This document shows positions 9,897-19,370 of a stretch of 64,000 nucleotides of DNA, piece by piece. The DNA lies in contig MLAK01000684.1 in NCBI GenBank assembly GCA_001839685.1, forward strand, positions 1 to 64,000, written 5' to 3'. A program made the position numbers and the translations under genes. The notes under the pieces were generated by a model. That model worked only from the letters and a program-made list of their open reading frames with translations, had not been told where the DNA came from and did not search any database. The DNA is from Tritrichomonas foetus. Lineage: Eukaryota; Parabasalia; Tritrichomonadida; Tritrichomonadidae. The stretch's first letter is position 1; each line of letters begins with the position of its first letter.

Positions 9897-10441
9897 TTGA
9901 TCACAATTGAAGATTTGAAGACCGATGTTGAGAACTTCATCACGACCTTTAATATAAAGGATATATTTATAATCATTTGTATTAACGATTTTATGTCAAG
10001 TCTCTATTATCCTATTATCGAATTAGTCCAACTAATAGATTTTGAAATTTATCATAAATATTTTATATGATTCAATTCCAAAATGTTTATCAACGAGCAA
10101 TTAATAATAAGAGACTTATGATTAACAAAATTGACCTTCTTAATGTAAATAAACTGCCATTTATAGTCATATGTCTGAAGGAAGGTGATCTAGATGGGGA
10201 AATATGGCGTCACACCATTGACATAAATCATTGACAAATGATGACCATCTAAGAATTGTGCCAAATTCATTTAGATACTTGTTTAACATGGTGCCCAGAC
10301 TCTGTTTCCGATTCACTATATGTTTCACCTATGAAGTATGTTGAATTAGAATCTGACGATGAAGCTTTATCTTACTTCAGATTAGAAAGAATTAATGAAA
10401 ATATCAACTTCGAAATACTTTTACTACAGTTCTATTTTTAA
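9897..10441 (+). pseudogene. Possible decayed gene remnant beside the mariner element
   Basis: Three protein-like stretches lie in order on the plus strand. One runs from 9897 to a TGA near 10070 (contains DVENFITTFNIKDIF and IIELVQLIDFEIYH). One runs from about 10070 to a TGA at 10232 (KLPFIVICLKEGDLDGEIW). One runs from 10253 to 10441 (LTWCPDSVSDSLYVSPMKY, ESDDEALSYFRLERINE). The last two share a frame, interrupted by a TGA and a TAA at 10250; the first is in another frame. I do not recognise the family. The alternative is chance open frames in AT-rich DNA. Confidence 0.3.
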
Positions 10442-10604
10442 TTCCATCAATATATTTGGATTTCATTATATAAAAATATTAAAGACCATAGAATACAATT
10501 TCCAAAAATTGACATTTTCAGAAGCCTTTGAGTATCCATGTTATGATCAATAGTTTGTAACCTAAAAGCCAAGTTTTTAATGTTGCTCGTGTGAAGTACA
10601 TAAC

Positions 10605-11898
10605 TATAGGGTGTCCGGTAATGTGATGTCACTAAGTATAATAAAGTCATTTCTAATAAGTCATTTTTTATTGATAAGTATTTCAAAATATGTAGTCTCC
10701 ATTGGCATCAATAACTTTTTTCAGTCTATTTTGCCATTCTGCAAAAACTGAAAACAAAGTTTCCGATGGAATTTCATTGAAAATTTGGACTATTGTTTGA
10801 ATCAAATGGCTTGGTGATTCAAAAACAATTCCTTTAACTTTTTCTTTAATAGTTCCAAATAAAAAAAAGTCGCTAGGCGCCAAATCAGGTGAATATGCCG
10901 GATGTGGAACTGATTCTAGTGAGTTTTCATTTATATATTTTTTGACAATTTTTGCCACATGAGGCTTTGCATTGTCATAATGAACAAATAATTTTTTATA
11001 ATTATTCGAGTTTTTAAACTCAACAATTTTTGACATAATGGCTGTAATATAATATGCAGCATTAAACTTTTCATTTGGCGGCAAAACATCAATATGAATT
11101 ATCCCATGAGGGTTCCAAAATACAGTCACCATAAATTTAGTGATCTGAAACCCTGGATTTTGAATAGTTGGGATTACTGAGTTTTCAGGAATCCATTGTG
11201 TATTGAAATCAGTCTTGGAATAAAACCAAGACTCATCTCCTGTTATTAAAAAGGTGAAATTAGTTTTTTGTTCTGCATTCAAAATTTTAAGAAGTTTTTT
11301 TGCCAATAAAACTCTATTGGCCTTTTGATTTTCTGTTAGAATATGTGGCACCCATCGAAGATGCACATGTTTATACATTAATTTTGATGTTAAACGATCA
11401 TAAATTGTCGATTTTGGTTCACCTAAAACATTAGCAATATATCGACACGATGAATGTGGAAATTCGGTTAAAACATCTAAAATTTTCCAGTCAAGAATAT
11501 CATAACTTTGGCACTTTTTCTCTTTTTTCACAGGCTGTGTGTTTTGACTTCTGTTCAGTTCTGCCATGACTCGGTAGATTTGTCTTTGAGACAAACATTT
11601 TTCTTTCAAGACACTCTTCATTTCTTCATATATTTCTTTGCCCCTTTTTCCTTCAAGCTGCAGAAAAGTTTTGATTGAATGTTGATCAATCATTTTTTAA
11701 TAAACGTGCATCGTGTACGTTTATAAATTATTCTTTTTTTTTATGAAAAAGATTCTTTATCTCTATTTTCAGTCAAGAGAAAAAAAAATTGTTTTCAAAA
11801 TTTTTATGTTAACATTGCATAGTTTATTATTTATAAATATAATGTATTGATTTCACTTCTAATGTGGGTAGTGACATCACGCCTCCGGACACCCTATA
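10605..11898 (-). mobile_element. Complete mariner-family transposon with 28-bp inverted repeats
   Basis: The element is about 1290 bp (10607-11896), flanked by TA at 10605-10606 and 11897-11898. The terminal inverted repeats are 10607-10634 and 11869-11896. Each starts TAGGGTGTCCGG and ends GTGATGTCACTA, with four differing central bases (TAAT versus AGGC), so 24 of 28 positions match. It encodes one intact transposase on the minus strand. Because TATA occurs at both ends, the exact TA/TIR boundary could shift by two bases. Confidence 0.93.
10683..11693 (-). CDS. Mariner transposase, DD34D
   Basis: A 336-residue DDE/D transposase that cuts and pastes the surrounding element at TA sites. Residues 1-50 and 65-115 are two helix-turn-helix regions for inverted-repeat binding (LSQRQIYRVMAEL; SSCRYIANVLGEPKSTIYDR), followed by WVPHILT, the family's WVPHEL-like motif. 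The catalytic acids are D153 (ITGDESWFY), D240 (VHYDNAKPH) and D275 (YSPDLAPSDFF). Thirty-four residues separate the last two, the classical mariner spacing. There is no stop or frameshift and the length is normal, so the enzyme may be functional. It is the only gene in the element; the minus-strand start lies about 175 bases inside the right inverted repeat. Confidence 0.96.
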   Translation of the reverse strand: MIDQHSIKTFLQLEGKRGKEIYEEMKSVLKEKCLSQRQIYRVMAELNRSQNTQPVKKEKKCQSYDILDWKILDVLTEFPHSSCRYIANVLGEPKSTIYDRLTSKLMYKHVHLRWVPHILTENQKANRVLLAKKLLKILNAEQKTNFTFLITGDESWFYSKTDFNTQWIPENSVIPTIQNPGFQITKFMVTVFWNPHGIIHIDVLPPNEKFNAAYYITAIMSKIVEFKNSNNYKKLFVHYDNAKPHVAKIVKKYINENSLESVPHPAYSPDLAPSDFFLFGTIKEKVKGIVFESPSHLIQTIVQIFNEIPSETLFSVFAEWQNRLKKVIDANGDYIF

Positions 11899-12070
11899 TA
11901 TTGATTATACCATGGCTAATTTGGAAATATTAAAAATTTATGATAAAATTCATGGCTACAAGTTTTTATTCTCATTATCTATTTCTGGAAAATAGGGTGA
12001 AAAAGTAAAAATAGTTATAACTTTAGATTTTGTATTTATTTCATAGCATACTTAATTTTTCCGCACTAAT

Positions 12071-12826
12071 TTATGGATTAAGTCGGAGATATCCTTCTTT
12101 AGCTTTTTCATGCCCACGATCACTTGCATTCTCATAATACATACTCGCATCTTTGAGATTTTGTTTGACTCCTTTTCCTTTTTCGAGACATCGTGCATAC
12201 CTGTACATAGCCTCAATGTTTCCTTGATCAGCAGACAATCTCATGTAATCGGTATATTTCTTTAAATCTTTTTCAACACCACTTCCTGTCTTGAAGCACA
12301 TTCCATATGAAAATTGTGCCTCAATATTATACTGTGCTGCTGCTTTTTCAAGATATTTTGCAGCAGCATCTAAATTCTGAGGCACAACATCACCTTTTTG
12401 AAGCATGTACGCATAATTTATTTGTGCACCTGCATCGCCTCTATCTGCAGCTTTCTTCAAATATCTGACTGCCATATCTAAGTCAATTTTTGTTCCAATG
12501 CCATTCATTAAGCACATTGCATATGTAACCATTCCTTTTGGATGGCCATTGTCAGCTGACTTTTTATACCATTCTGCGGCTTTATCCAAATTTTTGGGAA
12601 CACCGTCAGCGGTTTGATAACATACACCAACATTATACATTGCTTCTGGATTTCCATTATTTGCAGCAAACATGTAATATTGAAAAGCTTTGGTTTCATC
12701 TCTTGGAATTCCATCACCTGTGTCGAGTTGAACGGCATATAAGAACTGTGAGTGAGGATCACCAGAATTTGCCATACGCTGGAGAAACGCTGTTTCTCTT
12801 GCAATTCCTTCTCTTGAAGTTGACAT
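12071..12826 (-). CDS. Sel1-like repeat protein
   Basis: A 251-residue protein made almost wholly of about six Sel1-like repeats of 36 residues. Each has the A-x-x-x-L/Y ... G ... A-x-x-Y/W pattern, for example AMYNVGVCYQTADGV then AAEWYKKSADNGHP, and AMYRYARCLEKGKG. Such arrays are solenoid scaffolds for protein-protein contacts. There is no signal peptide or membrane segment once the start is set at MSTSREG (12826); the frame runs open to 12856, but that extension is a run of Ile/Phe from AT-rich leader DNA. The specific partner is unknown. Confidence 0.88.
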   Translation of the reverse strand: MSTSREGIARETAFLQRMANSGDPHSQFLYAVQLDTGDGIPRDETKAFQYYMFAANNGNPEAMYNVGVCYQTADGVPKNLDKAAEWYKKSADNGHPKGMVTYAMCLMNGIGTKIDLDMAVRYLKKAADRGDAGAQINYAYMLQKGDVVPQNLDAAAKYLEKAAAQYNIEAQFSYGMCFKTGSGVEKDLKKYTDYMRLSADQGNIEAMYRYARCLEKGKGVKQNLKDASMYYENASDRGHEKAKEGYLRLNP

Positions 12827-13963
12827 CTGTAATATAAAAAAAATTATGTGAAACATTCAATATTTTTTGAATTAATCACAAACTATCGTTAAAAGTTTTA
12901 AATAGTTTATACAAAATCTTTCTTTGAATTCCACCAAAAATTTGCAATGAATTGTTTGAAAAATTGTGAAGAAGAAATTGAATGTTTCCCCAATTATTTC
13001 TTGGTAGAGATTTTGTTTGAAACAATTCTTTGACAAGCTACAAAAATTTATTTGAGAAATTTACATATCTGCATTCATTTTTGCTTTTATTTATAAAACA
13101 AAACAAAACATAATCAGGAAACCTAGTCTCAACATGATCAATGATACAGAGTTTCCCATATAATGATGGATAAATTAATGTTTTTGGAAAATTAGAATTC
13201 ATAAATCACAATTCTTAAGAAATTTTTCTATGTTGGTGAACTTTTTCTAATAGATTTTCAAGGATGTCTCAATTTAGCCTTCATCATGTGACACTCTGCA
13301 ATAATATTTGTGAAAACAAACAAATGTGTGAAAGATTATCTTTCCCTTTTATGAATAGATTAAAGCCAGATTAGCCAAATTTGAAAAACAATTCAAGCAA
13401 TTTTATCATTTTTTAGTTTTCTGGATATTTAAATGCAAATTAAGACAAATTATCTTAAATATCAATTAAACTCACGAATGGGACATTAATTATGCTATAA
13501 TTTTGATATTTTCCCAAATTAGAGTGAAAATTTCCGAAAAAGGTGCATAAACAAGCATATTGAAGATGAAATCATACATATATGATATTTAAACCGTTAA
13601 GCTTCAAAATTTACCAGTTCATTAAACAATTTTTTGGTTCATTATTTATCGATGCGCGATTCTTGAAAACAAAATAAGTATTATTATTTACCATAAATTA
13701 TAAAATCTCAATTATTCAACGATTTTTGATGAAAATCACGAGTAGAAAATTAATACAATAAAAATTGTGATTTTTACATGGAAAATGTAATTTTGGTTCA
13801 TTTGTATTATAAAACTCAGAAATGCATTAATTTTAAAATAAATTTAGTACTTTTTTTCATATAGGCAGCCAGAAAATTACCAAAACTCCAATTTTGATAG
13901 AAAAGTGATATGAAAATTGCATTATTTCTTACGATGATTTCTGTTTCAATAGTTTATTCGAAT
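12827..13963. other. Divergent AT-rich spacer
   Basis: About 1.1 kb of AT-rich DNA. At 13588-13602 it has TTTAAACCGTTAAGC, an M3/Myb-like sequence, but I find no gene start close to it. No other feature is supported. Confidence 0.5.
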
Positions 13964-13975
13964 TTTTAAACGGTT
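13964..13975 (+). promoter_or_regulatory. M3/Myb-like promoter element
   Basis: TTTTTAAACGGTTACC lies 19 bases before the ATG at 13994. AACGGTTA fits the published Trichomonas M3 consensus at all eight positions, the best match in the window. Confidence 0.65.
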
Positions 13976-13993
13976 ACCAAATATAATTGGAAG

Positions 13994-15409
13994 ATGCTGT
14001 TCGCATTCTTTTTTTCACTTCTCTACAAGAATCACGTCACAATAAATACACAAGCAACTCTTGTATCAGTTGAATCTTTCGGATTTGAGCAAGGTGGAGA
14101 ATCCCAAACAATTTTTTCAGATTTTTCGTATTCAAATAACCTTTTCTTTGCCGCTTTTAATTCAGACGAACAGAGGGAATATTTGAAACTCAGGTATCCA
14201 AACAACAATTCATCGTTTCTCTGCCAAAACAAAGATAATTACGCATATTTCGTAAATGTCACCGAAAAAAGTGGAAAACTCGAATTTCCAGTAGCAATGG
14301 ACACAGTATATTATTATAAACTTGTTGAATGTGGTGATGCAACTCGAATTCAAGTGAAACTCACCAATCGATTCACAAATCCATCAACACATTTGGACAT
14401 TCGTTGGGTTGGCATAATTAAGGCCAAAACAATAATGTTGATTGTGTTTTGTTTGATCCTTGTTTACTGGTTCGTTAATTGGGCCCTTCATTTCAATGTA
14501 CAAATTTGGATTCATTACATGTTTACATTAACTTTTATTTTTGCTGTTATTTTGGATGTGACTCGTCTTTTTGAATTCAAGGAACTTGACACGCACGATG
14601 TTGCTCCATTCTTAACTCCCCTTCGAATCATTATTGAAGTATTATCAGCAATCATTGCATTCACCACACTTTTGCTGGCATCAAAAGGATGGTGTATCGT
14701 TCGTGATGAAATATCATTGAAAGAAATGATCCTTTCATTTATTTATAGTATTGTTTTCTTTGTTTTGATTACATTACCACAGTATCTTTATTTAGGCGTT
14801 TTTGAACTTCCTGTTTTCCTTCTCTCTCTTATTTTTGTTGGTCTTTATGTTCGTGAACTCATTGTTAGTATCAATGATGCATCGCTCCACATTTTAGCTC
14901 ACATGCTTGCCATTTCTAATGAAGGAATTGATCCACAAACAACACCTGTTTATCAGAAGCACTTAATGTATCAATATTTCGAATACGCTGTTATTGGTGG
15001 CTGCACTCTTGTTCTTGTAAAAATTTGTGTTTCTATGTTTATTGACATTCCACTTTGGATGAGTGAAACTTTATCTGATTTGATTGAAACAATCCTTTTA
15101 ATCACAGTTGAAATAATCTTCAGACTCAGAGCATCAACAGCAACAGGATACACAACAATAGACAATTCTGAAGACATTCAATTAACTGACATTGAGGGCA
15201 TAAGTGGAACAAGCTTCGGTGACAGAGGTGGAAGAAGGTGGGAACAAGGAATGCCACTGCCAGCAATGCCAAAACTCGTCAAAAATAGGACAATCAGAGA
15301 TGAGGAGCAGCCGCAGGAGGCTCCTCCTCAGCCAAAGGTTGTCTTAACTTCACCAGACGGAACAGAATCTATTTCGGTCATGATTGAAAAGAATGACTTG
15401 GATGAGTGA
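13994..15409 (+). CDS. GOST-like seven-transmembrane protein
   Basis: A 471-residue membrane protein with a leader (MLFAFFFSLLY), a luminal or extracellular N-terminal domain of about 120 residues with cysteines, then seven hydrophobic helices starting at about residue 142 (IMLIVFCLILVYWFVNWAL) and ending about 380, then a cytosolic tail rich in Pro, Gln and Glu. This topology, the ESFGFEQGG near the start and LLLASKGWCIVRDEIS after the third helix resemble Golgi/endosome GOST proteins (GPR107, TMEM87, GPR180/TMEM145 group). Those act in secretory and endosomal trafficking. Family assignment rests on topology and two motifs. The ATG follows an M3-type promoter element. Confidence 0.55.
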   Translation: MLFAFFFSLLYKNHVTINTQATLVSVESFGFEQGGESQTIFSDFSYSNNLFFAAFNSDEQREYLKLRYPNNNSSFLCQNKDNYAYFVNVTEKSGKLEFPVAMDTVYYYKLVECGDATRIQVKLTNRFTNPSTHLDIRWVGIIKAKTIMLIVFCLILVYWFVNWALHFNVQIWIHYMFTLTFIFAVILDVTRLFEFKELDTHDVAPFLTPLRIIIEVLSAIIAFTTLLLASKGWCIVRDEISLKEMILSFIYSIVFFVLITLPQYLYLGVFELPVFLLSLIFVGLYVRELIVSINDASLHILAHMLAISNEGIDPQTTPVYQKHLMYQYFEYAVIGGCTLVLVKICVSMFIDIPLWMSETLSDLIETILLITVEIIFRLRASTATGYTTIDNSEDIQLTDIEGISGTSFGDRGGRRWEQGMPLPAMPKLVKNRTIRDEEQPQEAPPQPKVVLTSPDGTESISVMIEKNDLDE

Positions 15410-16039
15410 AATGAAATAAAATCACATCAAATGAAAGAAAAATTATGTTGATCGTGAATGAAAGTTAATATAGATAAATAATTTTTATTTAAAGGTTAAT
15501 AAATATTAAATAAGGCTAACAATTTTTTTGATAAATCTAGTAAGCAAAATATTCAGCTATAAATGCTTTTTAATGATCTCGGAAAAATTTCTCATCAACT
15601 CGTTTTCTGTGCAATCAAAAATCACACTGATAATCGTTGAAGATATCTTCAACTTGTTATGTTCTCATATATTTGCTTTTTCAATGAGCCATTGATCGTA
15701 ATGCAGAGTTATGTGCCAATTATATTCATGTAAAAAACTCATCATCGTGATAAAATAAGATGAATTCGATTCATAGATTTCTAAATATATATTTAGAAAT
15801 ACTATCTGTAGCTATAATTTTTTGCATATTGACTCAATAATATGTAATAATTCTGATCACTGGAAAAATAAAAATGAATGCTTAGTCTCTTCATTTCACT
15901 TAATATTTTGGCCTATATGGTTAATATTAAAAAATGAGTGATATGACTAAATAGGCTATCAAATAAAGTGATATATGTAATGGTCAATATCGAAAGGTGA
16001 AAAATTCACATGACTAAAATCTAAAATTCTTTTCACGAA
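15410..16039. other. AT-rich spacer
   Basis: About 630 bp between two plus-strand genes. GGCCTATATGGTTAATATT near 15911 loosely recalls the GGCCAATATT half of the composite promoter block, without the AACGGT core. Nothing else is seen. Confidence 0.5.
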
Positions 16040-17647
16040 ATGAGTGCTAAGCCACCATCCAAAAGATCAAGCGCTAAACAAGACCTAGAGAAGATATTCA
16101 ATACTCCAGATGCAATTATGAGACCGGACATCATCGATTTACTCGCTGATTATTCGAAAAATAATGGAAAAGTCGAAAACGTTGCCCCTGTCCTCCTCAG
16201 TCATTATCACGGATATCCAAACATGATCGACATAGTTGCAACAATTTTAAAAAGTATCAATCATGATCCGCAAAAAATTATCGAACAACATGCAAATAAA
16301 ACAATGATCGACTTTTTCAGACTCGACTATATGGACAAACTTATTCTCACACAGAAGAAGGTTCCAAAATGGGTCCATATTATGTTTCAGTCACCATTTT
16401 GGAATAATACAATATTCGAATTAGCCAAAAAACATCCAGAGTCTATTTTTATTGCCTACTGCATGAACAAAATTTGTGTTAATTATCCAGACACAATTAA
16501 ATCTCTTCCATCTTATTATATTTCTTATAAATCCTTTTCGAGTGTTATTCAATCAATTTTGAAAAGAATGAGAAATTCAGGTGATCCAGAGCTCCTCAAA
16601 ACTTTTGTAAAAATCATCTCAACTGATGATTTAACACTTTTCCATGGTGCTTTGCTGTGTCGTGATTTACCAAACAAAGCTCTAATGGAAATCACCAACC
16701 TTTTAACACAATCAGAAAAAGCAATATTCGATAAAACTCTTCTTGCTTTAGATGAATGTAATGGTGATTTATCAAATATTCTAACCAGTCAAAAGCAATT
16801 GACCATTAATGATTTAAACATATTATCTGCACAGGAACACGTTTCTCAACACTTACAATCCTTGATTGTACAAAAGATTGAAACAGTCCTTAAAAATTCC
16901 AGTTCACAAGATGTAATAACAGCTGCAGTCAATTGTATGCTAAAATTAACTCATACTGAAGTTAGTGAAGAACAAAAGAGTTTTATTTGTGCATGTTTTT
17001 CATTTATTAAAACATCGATTCGTTATGAAGACAAATTAGCTATTGTTTTGGCTGCAGTGAAGACAGAATGCTTCGTAAATACAATATTTGATATAACTTT
17101 AACTTTATTTGATACCAATACTCGTCAATCATCACCACAAGCTAAAATCATCGATGAAATTGCTTTTAAATATCCAAAGAAAGTGATTTCTATGATTCCT
17201 AAAGTTTTAGATGTTCTGAAAAAGAACGAAAGTCATGAAATTTTAGTTTGTGAAGTTTTTGAAATCTTTAAATATTTCATTAAACTTGGTTTTGCAATTC
17301 CTGTCTTAAAGGAGTATTCAGAATTCATTCAAAGCAAAATCAAACATTGTGTGTCATCTCATCGTTCATTCATCAAGGATGTAATATCGATTCCGAAAAA
17401 TATTAAAAATCCTTCACAGAAAAGTTTAACGAAGTTCATTGAAGCAACAACATTTGTTTTTAATAATCAATACATTGCAGAATTAGTTGTGCCAACATCA
17501 ACAACGAATCTCTCTAAAACAGATCGCGAGTGTTTATACATTCTAAAAACATTTTTCAACTTAATTCCAACAGATATTTCATTACCACCTGATGCTGAAT
17601 CATCACTTGAAGATATGAGATCAAGAATCGAATATTTTAACATTTGA
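16040..17647 (+). CDS. NELF-C/D (TH1)-like protein
   Basis: A 535-residue all-helical protein whose segments follow NELF-C/D (TH1) in order. Residues 58-72 (HGYPNMIDIVATILKS) match its GYQ..VNLLAEWL region. Residues 109-140 (PKWVHIMFQSPFWNN then LAKKHPESIF) match its PAWLEQMI..TTWRDL..LAEAHPD region. A later IIDEIAFKYPKKVISMIPKV matches the LLDEI....HPQVLQLL region, and KYFIKLGFAIPVLKEY matches LLSRGYVLPVVSY. NELF-C/D belongs to the negative elongation factor that holds RNA polymerase II near promoters. No membrane or catalytic motif is present. A generic HEAT protein is the alternative, but the shared order of unusual motifs argues for homology. Confidence 0.62.
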   Translation: MSAKPPSKRSSAKQDLEKIFNTPDAIMRPDIIDLLADYSKNNGKVENVAPVLLSHYHGYPNMIDIVATILKSINHDPQKIIEQHANKTMIDFFRLDYMDKLILTQKKVPKWVHIMFQSPFWNNTIFELAKKHPESIFIAYCMNKICVNYPDTIKSLPSYYISYKSFSSVIQSILKRMRNSGDPELLKTFVKIISTDDLTLFHGALLCRDLPNKALMEITNLLTQSEKAIFDKTLLALDECNGDLSNILTSQKQLTINDLNILSAQEHVSQHLQSLIVQKIETVLKNSSSQDVITAAVNCMLKLTHTEVSEEQKSFICACFSFIKTSIRYEDKLAIVLAAVKTECFVNTIFDITLTLFDTNTRQSSPQAKIIDEIAFKYPKKVISMIPKVLDVLKKNESHEILVCEVFEIFKYFIKLGFAIPVLKEYSEFIQSKIKHCVSSHRSFIKDVISIPKNIKNPSQKSLTKFIEATTFVFNNQYIAELVVPTSTTNLSKTDRECLYILKTFFNLIPTDISLPPDAESSLEDMRSRIEYFNI

Positions 17648-17900
17648 TTGATGTAATTGTAAAGATTTTATATTTTGACTATTAATTTATTACATTGTAT
17701 CTTCTGAACATTTTATTATTCTTTTTGAGAATATCACATTCTCTTCATTATCACATTACTTTTAATGTATTCTATGCATAAATAGTGTATTTCTATTACT
17801 AGAAATATGCTGTGAATTTACTTTTTTAATAAATTCATCACAAAATTCAATAAGATTTTTTATAGTTGTTAGATGGTTAACTAAGATATTTAACCTTAAT

Positions 17901-17911
17901 ATTTAAACGGT
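17901..17911 (+). promoter_or_regulatory. M3/Myb-like element of the RAD51 gene
   Basis: TTAATATTTAAACGGTATG: the element ends directly at the first possible ATG (17912), so that ATG is unlikely to be the true start. Starts at 17927 or 17984 leave room for a short leader. Confidence 0.55.
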
Positions 17912-17983
17912 ATGACATTGAAAAATATGTCACAAAAAGTGGAAAAGTTAAGTTCCTCGAGGAACCGCAGTTATTCTTTCATA

Positions 17984-18973
17984 ATGAGCGTACAACAAAG
18001 CGAACAAGTCTCATCAGGTCCAACTCCACTTTCCGCACTTGAAGGAGCTGGCGTTACAGCAGCCGACTTAAAAAAACTCGCGGAAGCAGGATTTACCACA
18101 GTCGAATCGATCGCGTTCTCGACCAAGAAAGCCCTTGTTGATGTCAAAGGAATCAGCGAAGCCAAAGCAGACAAAATCATCGCGCAGGCCGGCCAAATAG
18201 TCCCAATGGGATTCTGCTCAGCCACAGATTACCACCAACAACGACAGGACATCGTTTATTTGACAACAGGATCGACAGAACTTGATAAACTGCTCGGCGG
18301 TGGCATTGAAACCGGCTCAGTTACGGAAATGTTTGGTGAATTTCGGACAGGTAAAACCCAGCTCTGCCACACTCTTGCCGTTGCTTGCCAGCTTCCTATT
18401 GAAAAGGGTGGTGCTGAAGGAAAATGCTTATGGATCGATACAGAAGGCACTTTTCGACCTGAGCGTATCGTTCCAATTGCTGAGCGATTTGGGCTCGATC
18501 CAACCGAAGCTATGGACAATATAGCATATGCGCGCGCCTATAATACTGATCATCAAATGCAGCTCTTAATAACGGCTTCTGCAATGATGGCCGAATCACG
18601 ATATGCTTTACTAATTGTTGATTCGTCTACAAATTTGTATAGAACTGATTTCAGTGGTCGCGGTGAGCTTTCAGCAAGGCAAATGCATCTTGGCCAATTT
18701 TTAAGAAATTTACAAAGATTGGCAGACGAATTTGGAATAGCGATTGTAATCACAAATCAAGTGGTTGCACAAGTTGACGGAGCGTCAATGTTTGTTTCTG
18801 ATCCGAAAAAGCCAATCGGAGGAAATATCATGGCGCACGCATCTCAAACCAGACTCTATTTAAGGAAAGGTAGAGGTGAACAAAGAATTTGCAAAATTTA
18901 TGACTCGCCATCTCTTCCAGAGGCAGAAGCTACTTTTGCAATTTCAAATGGTGGAATTATTGATGCAGAATGA
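17984..18973 (+). CDS. RAD51: RAD51 recombinase
   Basis: The eukaryotic RecA-family recombinase that coats single-stranded DNA and performs strand exchange in double-strand-break repair. Counting from MSVQQSEQV (329 residues, close to the usual 339), residues 17-70 hold the helix-hairpin-helix domain ([27 protein letters not shown]). The Walker A box GEFRTGKTQ is at 118-126 and Walker B ALLIVDSS at 208-215. Conserved [26 protein letters not shown] and [16 protein letters not shown] follow. In-frame ATGs also exist at 17912 and 17927. The extra N-terminal residues are unlike the family, so 17984 or 17927 is preferred. RAD51 fits better than DMC1, but the two are close. Confidence 0.97.
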   Translation: MSVQQSEQVSSGPTPLSALEGAGVTAADLKKLAEAGFTTVESIAFSTKKALVDVKGISEAKADKIIAQAGQIVPMGFCSATDYHQQRQDIVYLTTGSTELDKLLGGGIETGSVTEMFGEFRTGKTQLCHTLAVACQLPIEKGGAEGKCLWIDTEGTFRPERIVPIAERFGLDPTEAMDNIAYARAYNTDHQMQLLITASAMMAESRYALLIVDSSTNLYRTDFSGRGELSARQMHLGQFLRNLQRLADEFGIAIVITNQVVAQVDGASMFVSDPKKPIGGNIMAHASQTRLYLRKGRGEQRICKIYDSPSLPEAEATFAISNGGIIDAE

Positions 18974-19326
18974 AAATTTTTGACTTTTAAATAAAGCGAT
19001 TTTTCTCAAGAATATTTTAACTTTGTTTTCTGTTTTTTCAAACAGTTACTACTAACCAAAATGAAATCAAACCATTATTTTTGTCTTTTCAAATTCTAGG
19101 AATTTCCTGTTTTAGACAGATAATGGGTGATTAAAACTTGATCAGAGTTATACTCTCTTTTTTTACGAATTTATAATATTATGTCCTCAATATTCTCGGA
19201 TAATTTTTCGAGGTATTTAGGGCAAAGATAAATTTCTGAACGACATTGAATCTTTTGTGAGAGAATAGATATCAATAAGAATGACTTTTTTCTATGGTTT
19301 ACGATATTTCTTATCGAGAGTCACTA
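18974..19326. other. Spacer after RAD51
   Basis: AT-rich sequence with no supported gene. The open frame that begins at 19281 runs into the next gene but crosses its promoter element, so I treat 19281-19370 as leader. Confidence 0.6.
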
Positions 19327-19347
19327 GGCCAATATTTAAACGGTCAC
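19327..19347 (+). promoter_or_regulatory. Composite promoter block, identical to that at 2993
   Basis: The 21 bases beginning GGCCAATATTTAAACGGTCA repeat the block before the Scy1-like gene exactly. It ends 23 bases before ATG 19371 and shows that the upstream in-frame ATG at 19281 is not used. Confidence 0.65.
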
Positions 19348-19370
19348 AGGCGAAATACCAATATCCTAAA

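Noticed and set aside
10447..10686. Minus-strand frame spanning the left end of the mariner element
   Set aside because: It overlaps the inverted repeat and flank, with no family resemblance.
12827..12856. Ten-residue N-terminal extension (MFHIIFFILQ) of the Sel1 protein as a signal peptide
   Set aside because: It is too short, encoded by AT-rich leader, and directly precedes a better start (MSTSREG).
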